In this document: in pieces, positions 59,801 through 64,000 of the stretch | Layout of the letters: each line of letters starts with the position of its first letter | Position numbering within the stretch: position 1 is the stretch's first letter | Source: Branchipolynoe longqiensis | Lineage: Eukaryota; Annelida; Polychaeta; Phyllodocida; Polynoidae | Length of the DNA: 64,000 bases | Assembly (NCBI GenBank): GCA_030323885.1 | Contig: CM059200.1 | Location: forward strand, 186,001-250,000 | Direction: 5' to 3' | Made by a program: the position numbers and the translations under genes | Notes under the pieces: generated by a model | Seen by the model: only the letters and a program-made list of their open reading frames with translations | Database searches by the model: none | What the model was told of the DNA's origin: nothing

Positions 59801-62800
59801 GGTGATAAATGCTACAAAGCATGGGGGGGTTTGTGATTTCCAGGGGGGTTTGTGATTTCCTCGGAAATGACAAACCCCGGGGTGTGCGATGTCCAGGGGT
59901 TTGCGATTTCCTGCTACACCGGTAATCCAGTGACATCATCTTTTTTTTTTCTTTTTTCTTTTTCAAAACCACGCCGATTACATAGATTAAATCTTACATA
60001 TCAGCTTATGTATAATGATTATGTGCAAATAAGTAAATCAATATATTATCTTATCTTATCCAACTTAGATATTAGCACACTCATTAAAGTTGAATAGGCT
60101 GATGAAATATCAAATTTTCAAAACCAAACCAATTATCTAGATTTGATTTTACATATCTAACTTATATACTGATACACTTATTAAGCATTTGTTTCTGCGT
60201 AGCAGGCAATACTGAGTCAATTTAACGGAACCTGTTACTGCAGAAGTCTATGGTGTCAGAGTTTTGGCAAGCTTGCTAAAACTAATTGTCCATGATTGCA
60301 CTCAAAATATCCCAAAAGTTTACCATTTATAATAAAAGTAACTTTGAACTAATGTAAAGTAGATAATAGTGATCGATCTAATATATTTATCTCAGAAAAA
60401 ATACAGAAATTCAAAACCATCGGACTATGCAACTTTAAATAGTTAGCGCAGCTTGGTGCTCCTGTGCTATTTTCAAAGACGTCTTTTTAAAACGATTTAC
60501 GGTGTTGGTTTTTTCTTTGATTTGCCCATGTCTTGATGTATTTCTATTATCAACTTACAAATTTTCATGTATATTTTCAGTCTATTGGATGCACGCTTGC
60601 ATGCAAATTCGACTTTGCCAAAGTCAAACCTGGTATGCATTATTCTTAGTATCCTTCTTATTTTTATTATTTCTTTCATTTTATTATTTTCTTATTCTCA
60701 TGGTTGTTCTTCCTATTCTCATTATTATTGTTATTGTTCTTGTCATTATTCTTACTCTACTTTCATTCTCATTCTTATTCTTTTTATTGTTATTATTATA
60801 ATCACTCTCATCCTTATTATAGATATTGTTATGTTTTTATTATGTAGACCCCATTGACTACTTTTGTGGGAACTGGCCAATACCAACCATGAGTTCCTTA
60901 TTTTGGCTCGCCAACCAGGAAACACACAGTCCTCCCTACTTGGACACACTCCCTCCTAATGCTCTACTTTACACACACTCCCCCATAATGCCCTACTTTA
61001 CACACTCCCTCCTAATGCTCTACTTCACACACACTCCCCCATAATGCCCTACTTTACACACTCCCTCCTAAGGCTCTACTTTACACACACTCCCCCATAA
61101 TGCCCTACTTTACACACTCCCCATAATGCCCTACTTTACACACTCTCCCCCATATACCCTACTTTACACACACTCCCCGTAATGCACTACTTTACACACT
61201 CCCCCATAATGCCCCCATCCTACTAACCACTCCCCCTATCCCTACTTTACACACACTCCCCCATATACCCCACTTTGCACACACTCCACCATATACCCCA
61301 CTTTGCACACACTCCCCCATATACCCTACTTTACACACACTCCCCCTATATACCACTACTTTACACACACTTCTCTCCCCATATACCCTACTTTGCACAC
61401 ACTCCCCGACGGCGGTCCCACCATAGATACAATTTACACACCTCCCCATATACCGCAATGTGCCCTACTTACTTTACACACACTCCCCATAATACCCTAC
61501 TTTACCACACACTCCCCCATATACCCTACTTTACACACACTCCCCCCATAATGCCCTACTTTACACACACTCCCCCATATACCCTACTTTACACACACTC
61601 CACCATATACCCTACTTTGCACACACTCCCCCATATACCCCTACTTTTACACAATCCCCCATATCTACTTTACACACACCCCATATACTTCCTACGTGTA
61701 CACACTCCCCCATATACCCTACTTTATCAGCTGCTGCTGCCCGTACTTACACACTCCCCCATATACCCTGTACTTTTCACACACTCCCCCATATACCCTA
61801 CTTCACACACTCCCCCATATACCCTACTTTACACAGCACTCCCCCATATACCCTACGTCTTGCACACACTCCCCCATATCACTACACACACATTACACTT
61901 ACACACACTCCCCATATACCCTACGTTGCACGACACTCCCCCCATTAAACCTACTTTACACACACTCCCCCTAATACCCTACATCCCCCATTAACACCAC
62001 ACACTCCCACACTCCCCCATATACCCCATATACTTTGCACACACTACCCCCCATTTACCTACTACTTTACACACACTCCCCCATATACCCCACTACTTTA
62101 CACACACTCCCCCTAATGCACTCTTTACACACACTACTCCCCCATATACCTACATTGCACACATCCCCCATATACCCCACTTTACGCCCCCCCCACTTTT
62201 CACACACTCCCCCACCCTACTACGTTACAAACACTCCCGCTATGCACTACGTTACACACACCCCCCCATATTAACCCTACTTTGCACACACTCACCCATT
62301 TATACCCCACTTTGCACACACTCCTCCATATGACCCTATCTACTTTACACACACTCCCCATATGCACTACTTTTACACCACCTCCCCATTATACCCTACT
62401 TTGCACACACTCCCCCATATACCCTACTTTACCACACACATATAACCCCCCTCCTATACCCCACTTTGCACACACTCCCCCATATACCCCACTTTGCACA
62501 CACTCCCCCTAATTCCCTACTTTACACACACTCCCCCTAATGCCCCACTTTACACACACCCTCCCTCCTACGGTTGTCCGAGTGCCCTACTTTGTGCATG
62601 CCTCTACCTAACTCTTCCGGCTCCTGTTGTTGGCAGATTGGAGTGACAGTTCCCTCGAGTTCCCGTCGACCCCCGTGACCACGGTGCTAGGAGACAACGC
62701 GCTTCACATATCCTGGCCCCGCCCCGTCAGCTCCCAGAATGCACCTGCACCCAGCTCCCAGAATACACCGACACCCACTTCCAAGAATACACCTGCACCC

Positions 62801-63894
62801 AGCTCCCAGAATGCACCTGCACCCAGCTCCCAGAATGCACCGCGTCCTGTTTTCATCGTCTATACCCTGCTGTTCCGGGTCAAAGGCAACGCCTACTGGA
62901 CCAAAGCCACCTCAGTATGTGATCGACGGGTGCAAGCAGCCCAGTTCTTTTCTGGTGGAAGGTCTTTCCGGTCAAATGGCCACAAGGGCTGGGCCGTATG
63001 TTTTTGATTGTATAATCCGATGCCAACTTTGAAACTGGTGCAGCCATTTATGTCTGCGTAGAAGGAACAAACAACCTCCTGCCATTACTGAAACCTGCAT
63101 TCTGTGTGTACGCCAACACAAATTTTGCATATCTTTAGATACGTACCACTTGTCAAACTGAGGTAAAGCGATATTTATCTATAAAAACAAACCAAGGCAG
63201 AAACTCAATTCCAACGGATTATGCAACAGTAGAATACATGTTCCATTTTAATATTTATTAGTTTCTAATTCTAGGCCTACTGGTATTTACTGAAAACAAT
63301 ACACTCGTCTATATATAGGCCATACGTAAAATATATTTATATATAGATTGAGTTATGCATTCTATTCTGGTAAAAAGAAATATGGCAGAAACTTATGCAA
63401 CAGTAAAATAAAGATTCCATTATGATACATTATTAATTATAATAAGTTGAATATATTCTGTATTATACATGTATTAGTTTTCAATAAACTTCTGGAAATC
63501 AAATTATCATATATATATATTGTAGTTTTTATTGTGCATTGGTAAGATTAATTGATAGTTCATTTTATGCACGTTTTGGCTAATGTATCCTCAGCTAAGT
63601 GCATTATGACATGATTGTATATTTGACAGTATGGTATCCCACTAGGATGGCACTATAAAGCTGTGCATTACCACAAGATGTCGTTGTGGTAAAATAACAA
63701 GGACTGACGTTATTGATTTCCGTTTCAGACAGTAAACCAGGAAGTTGAGGTGATGGGTGCGCACGCCTCACTTCAAGGCCTCCACTTCCTGCTGCTCGCT
63801 TCTTCCGCTAGGGGGACGGTCAGTGTGGGGCACCCTCCCTACCCTGGCGTGACTGCCCTGTCTACCCTCCCTCCGCCATCAACTACCAGCACAG
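56844..63894 (+). CDS. Cys-rich FN3 protein, ROS1/anosmin-like, 5' part
   Basis: Six exons, all GT/AG and in phase, the last ending at a donor at the window edge: 56844-57059, 58162-58218, 58793-58864, 60581-60632, 62637-62914, 63729-63894. Exon 1 has a signal peptide (ALGLLLLQVAMTLTV). Exons 1-4 form a Cys-rich module: CKATC, then CLDNDQCVSCWQLCE, and CSHTDCSIGCTLAC. Exon 5 starts an FN3 domain (TTVLGDNALHISWPRP, later TLLFRVKGNAYWTKAT) and exon 6 ends it. Cys spacing followed at once by FN3 resembles the N-terminus of ROS1/sevenless receptors; the Cys block also resembles anosmin-1, but no WAP domain follows. It is therefore a secreted or single-pass surface protein; a kinase domain, if present, is beyond the window. 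An octapeptide repeat interrupts the FN3 domain. Confidence 0.65.
57340..57674 (-). mobile_element. MITE-C, inverted copy
   Basis: ttaaagttgtatagtctgat to atcggactatggaactttaa; interior reversed relative to the 22.2-kb copy. FN3 gene intron 1. Confidence 0.88.
58255..58600. repeat. Simple repeat, tagataacata type
   Basis: About 350 bp of irregular tagataacata/ataacacata motifs in FN3 gene intron 2. Confidence 0.85.
59129..59920. mobile_element. 792-bp TIR element in FN3 gene intron 3
   Basis: Ends ggtgtagcatgaaatcgcaa and the near complement ttgcgatttcctgctacacc. Subterminal aaatcgcaaacccc motifs recur several times at both ends, in opposite orientations. No ORF of note. Confidence 0.8.
60084..60438 (-). 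mobile_element. MITE-C, inverted copy
   Basis: ttaaagttgaataggctgat to atcggactatgcaactttaa. FN3 gene intron 3, ending about 140 bp before exon 4. Confidence 0.88.
60640..60840. repeat. Pyrimidine-rich (ATT)n-like tract
   Basis: ttattattgttattg-type low-complexity sequence just after exon 4. Frames here are translations of the repeat. Confidence 0.85.
60935..62570. repeat. 28-bp minisatellite array, FN3 gene intron 4
   Basis: About 1.6 kb of units such as acacactcccccatatacc-ctacttt, with strand-biased composition (C, A and T on plus). It ends about 65 bp before exon 5. The 239-codon frame at 61275-61994 is a translation of this array. Confidence 0.95.
62730..62850 (+). repeat. Coding minisatellite, 24-bp unit
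   Basis: Five units of about 24 bp (cccagctcccagaatgcacc) inside exon 5, translated as octapeptides of the NAPAPSSQ type. Confidence 0.9.
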
Positions 63895-63904
63895 GTGAGC
63901 AAAC

Positions 63905-64000
63905 CCCCGACCCTCCTCACCCTCCTCACTTCCTCACCCTCCTCACCCTCCTCACCCTTCTCACCCTCCTCACCCTCTTCACACTCCTTACCCTCCTCAC
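63905..64000. repeat. (CTCACCCTC)n simple repeat at the window edge
   Basis: cctcctcaccctcctcac units run off the end of the window, after the exon 6 donor. Confidence 0.85.

Noticed and set aside
61275..61994. 239-codon frame, His/Thr/Pro-rich
   Set aside because: Pure translation of the 28-bp minisatellite; period and composition match the array, and neighbouring frames are equally open.

Overview
This is animal (metazoan) nuclear DNA: AT-rich, with small exons bounded by GT/AG sites, introns of up to about 5 kb, and a very dense load of mostly non-autonomous transposable elements. No bacterial operon, CRISPR array, rRNA or intact tRNA gene was seen. The gene set (succinate dehydrogenase B, the chaperone MESD, a ROS1/anosmin-like FN3 protein) together with tRNA-derived SINEs, LINE 3' tails, a decayed Ty3 element and many MITEs fits a marine invertebrate, perhaps a deuterostome such as a lancelet. 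The species cannot be fixed from the sequence alone.

Layout. 1-5.5 kb: tandem repeats, a foldback MITE and a decayed Ty3-type retrotransposon on the minus strand. 5.6-9.1 kb: two plus-strand exons that together encode a UBZ-like zinc finger, the 3' part of an otherwise unseen gene. 12.0-19.4 kb: a five-exon minus-strand centrin-like EF-hand gene. 19.95-31.3 kb: complete seven-exon SDHB on the plus strand, divergent from the centrin-like gene with about 570 bp between the start codons. 32.6-35.0 kb: a retroelement-like ORF, a SINE piece and a LINE tail split by a MITE. 35.25-44.43 kb: complete five-exon MESD on the plus strand. 44.4-56.4 kb: no gene recognised; SINEs, MITEs, a LINE tail and a local duplication. 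56.46-56.69 kb: an HSP90 C-terminal fragment, probably a pseudogene. 56.84 kb to the window edge: first six exons of a secreted or membrane protein with a Cys-rich N-terminus and an FN3 domain, with simple-sequence arrays in its introns.

The genes do not form a pathway: SDHB is a mitochondrial respiratory subunit, MESD an ER chaperone for LDL-receptor-family proteins, the centrin-like protein probably a calcium-binding cytoskeletal factor. No demonstrably new system was found. The most informative material is the record of nested insertions, several with target-site duplications or recognisable empty sites, plus a 1.56 kb foldback in an intron and a minisatellite that is translated inside an FN3 domain. 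All exon boundaries were read by eye from splice consensus, reading phase and family conservation; none has been checked against transcripts or databases.
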